5,599 nt of DNA from Chthoniobacter sp. GTDB lineage: Bacteria > Verrucomicrobiota > Verrucomicrobiia > Chthoniobacterales > Chthoniobacteraceae. Position 1 is the stretch's first letter; every line of letters begins with the position of its first letter. The translations under genes were made by a program, and so were the position numbers. Positions 5,439-5,599 of this stretch are shown one piece after another. A model generated the notes under the pieces. That model did no database searches. It was not told where the DNA came from and was given only the letters and a program-made list of their open reading frames with translations. Where the stretch lies: positions 1 to 5,599 of the forward strand of contig JANXWQ010000447.1 of assembly GCA_025351065.1 (NCBI GenBank), given 5' to 3'.

Positions 5439-5599
5439 TTAAAAAACTTTGTCGAAAAGCTCGGGGTGTTCGTCGGCGACGATGAGGTCTTTGCCGCGGC
5501 GGCGCTCCATGATGAACTTGTCCACCTTCGGATCGACCGGCACCGGGTAGTCGCCGTTGAAGCAAGCGAGGCAGAAGTTTTTCTCGTCCTGCCCGGTCG
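5439..5599 (-). CDS. purF: amidophosphoribosyltransferase, C-terminal end (5' end cut by the window)
   Basis: PurF transfers the amide nitrogen of glutamine to PRPP, giving phosphoribosylamine, the first committed step of de novo purine synthesis. Only the last 52 whole codons are in the window, on the minus strand, ending in TAA at 5441-5439. The fragment includes 'FCLACFNGDYPVPVD' (residues 8-22 of the fragment), the conserved C-terminal Cys-containing block of PurF, followed by a charged tail that ends 'ELFDKVF'. The glutaminase and PRPP-binding parts lie beyond the window edge. Placement directly before purM supports the call. The identification rests on this short block and the context. 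Confidence 0.85.
   Translation of the reverse strand, partial: TGQDEKNFCLACFNGDYPVPVDPKVDKFIMERRRGKDLIVADEHPELFDKVF

Noticed and set aside
1..5599. tRNA, rRNA, CRISPR array, insertion sequence or phage genes
   Set aside because: I looked for spaced direct repeats, transposase motifs and tRNA-like folds and saw none; almost the whole window is coding.

Overview
The window is GC-rich and densely coded. It has six genes (two cut by the window edges) in three transcription blocks, and almost no non-coding DNA. The combination of an exosortase with a separate EpsI-type partner, starts without Shine-Dalgarno sequences, and an 'AACGCAGAG'-type octamer inverted repeat suggests a Gram-negative environmental bacterium, most likely of the Verrucomicrobiota/PVC group. 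That placement is inference: there is no rRNA or other taxonomic marker.

Layout. (1) 1-563, plus: the C-terminal part of an HtrA/Deg-family periplasmic serine protease with one PDZ domain, ending in a probable intrinsic terminator that overlaps its stop codon. (2) 574-695: an imperfect inverted repeat built from degenerate 8-bp units, filling the gap between convergent genes. (3) 696-2382, minus: exosortase followed by an EpsI-family (DUF3485) protein, overlapping by 11 bp. (4) 2383-2469: a compact divergent control region with a perfect 12-bp palindrome; its extent depends on which wecG-like start is used. (5) 2401-4323, plus: a WecG/TagA/CpsF glycosyltransferase, then an epimerase that closely resembles GDP-mannose 3,5-epimerase. 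(6) 4324-4399: a short convergent gap with two small hairpins. (7) 4400-5599, minus: purM and the C-terminus of purF, 7 bp apart, encoding two steps of de novo purine synthesis.

The middle of the window (696-4323) reads as a surface polysaccharide and protein-sorting module. The epimerase would make an unusual nucleotide sugar, the WecG-like enzyme would add a sugar to a lipid-linked carrier, and exosortase plus EpsI would process PEP-CTERM-type exported proteins, a system usually found with exopolysaccharide genes. No PEP-CTERM substrate is visible here. The flanking protease and purine genes look like ordinary chromosomal neighbours. I do not see a clearly new system. The most unusual points are the GDP-mannose 3,5-epimerase-like enzyme in this setting, the octamer inverted repeat touching the epsI stop codon, and the palindrome between the divergent units.
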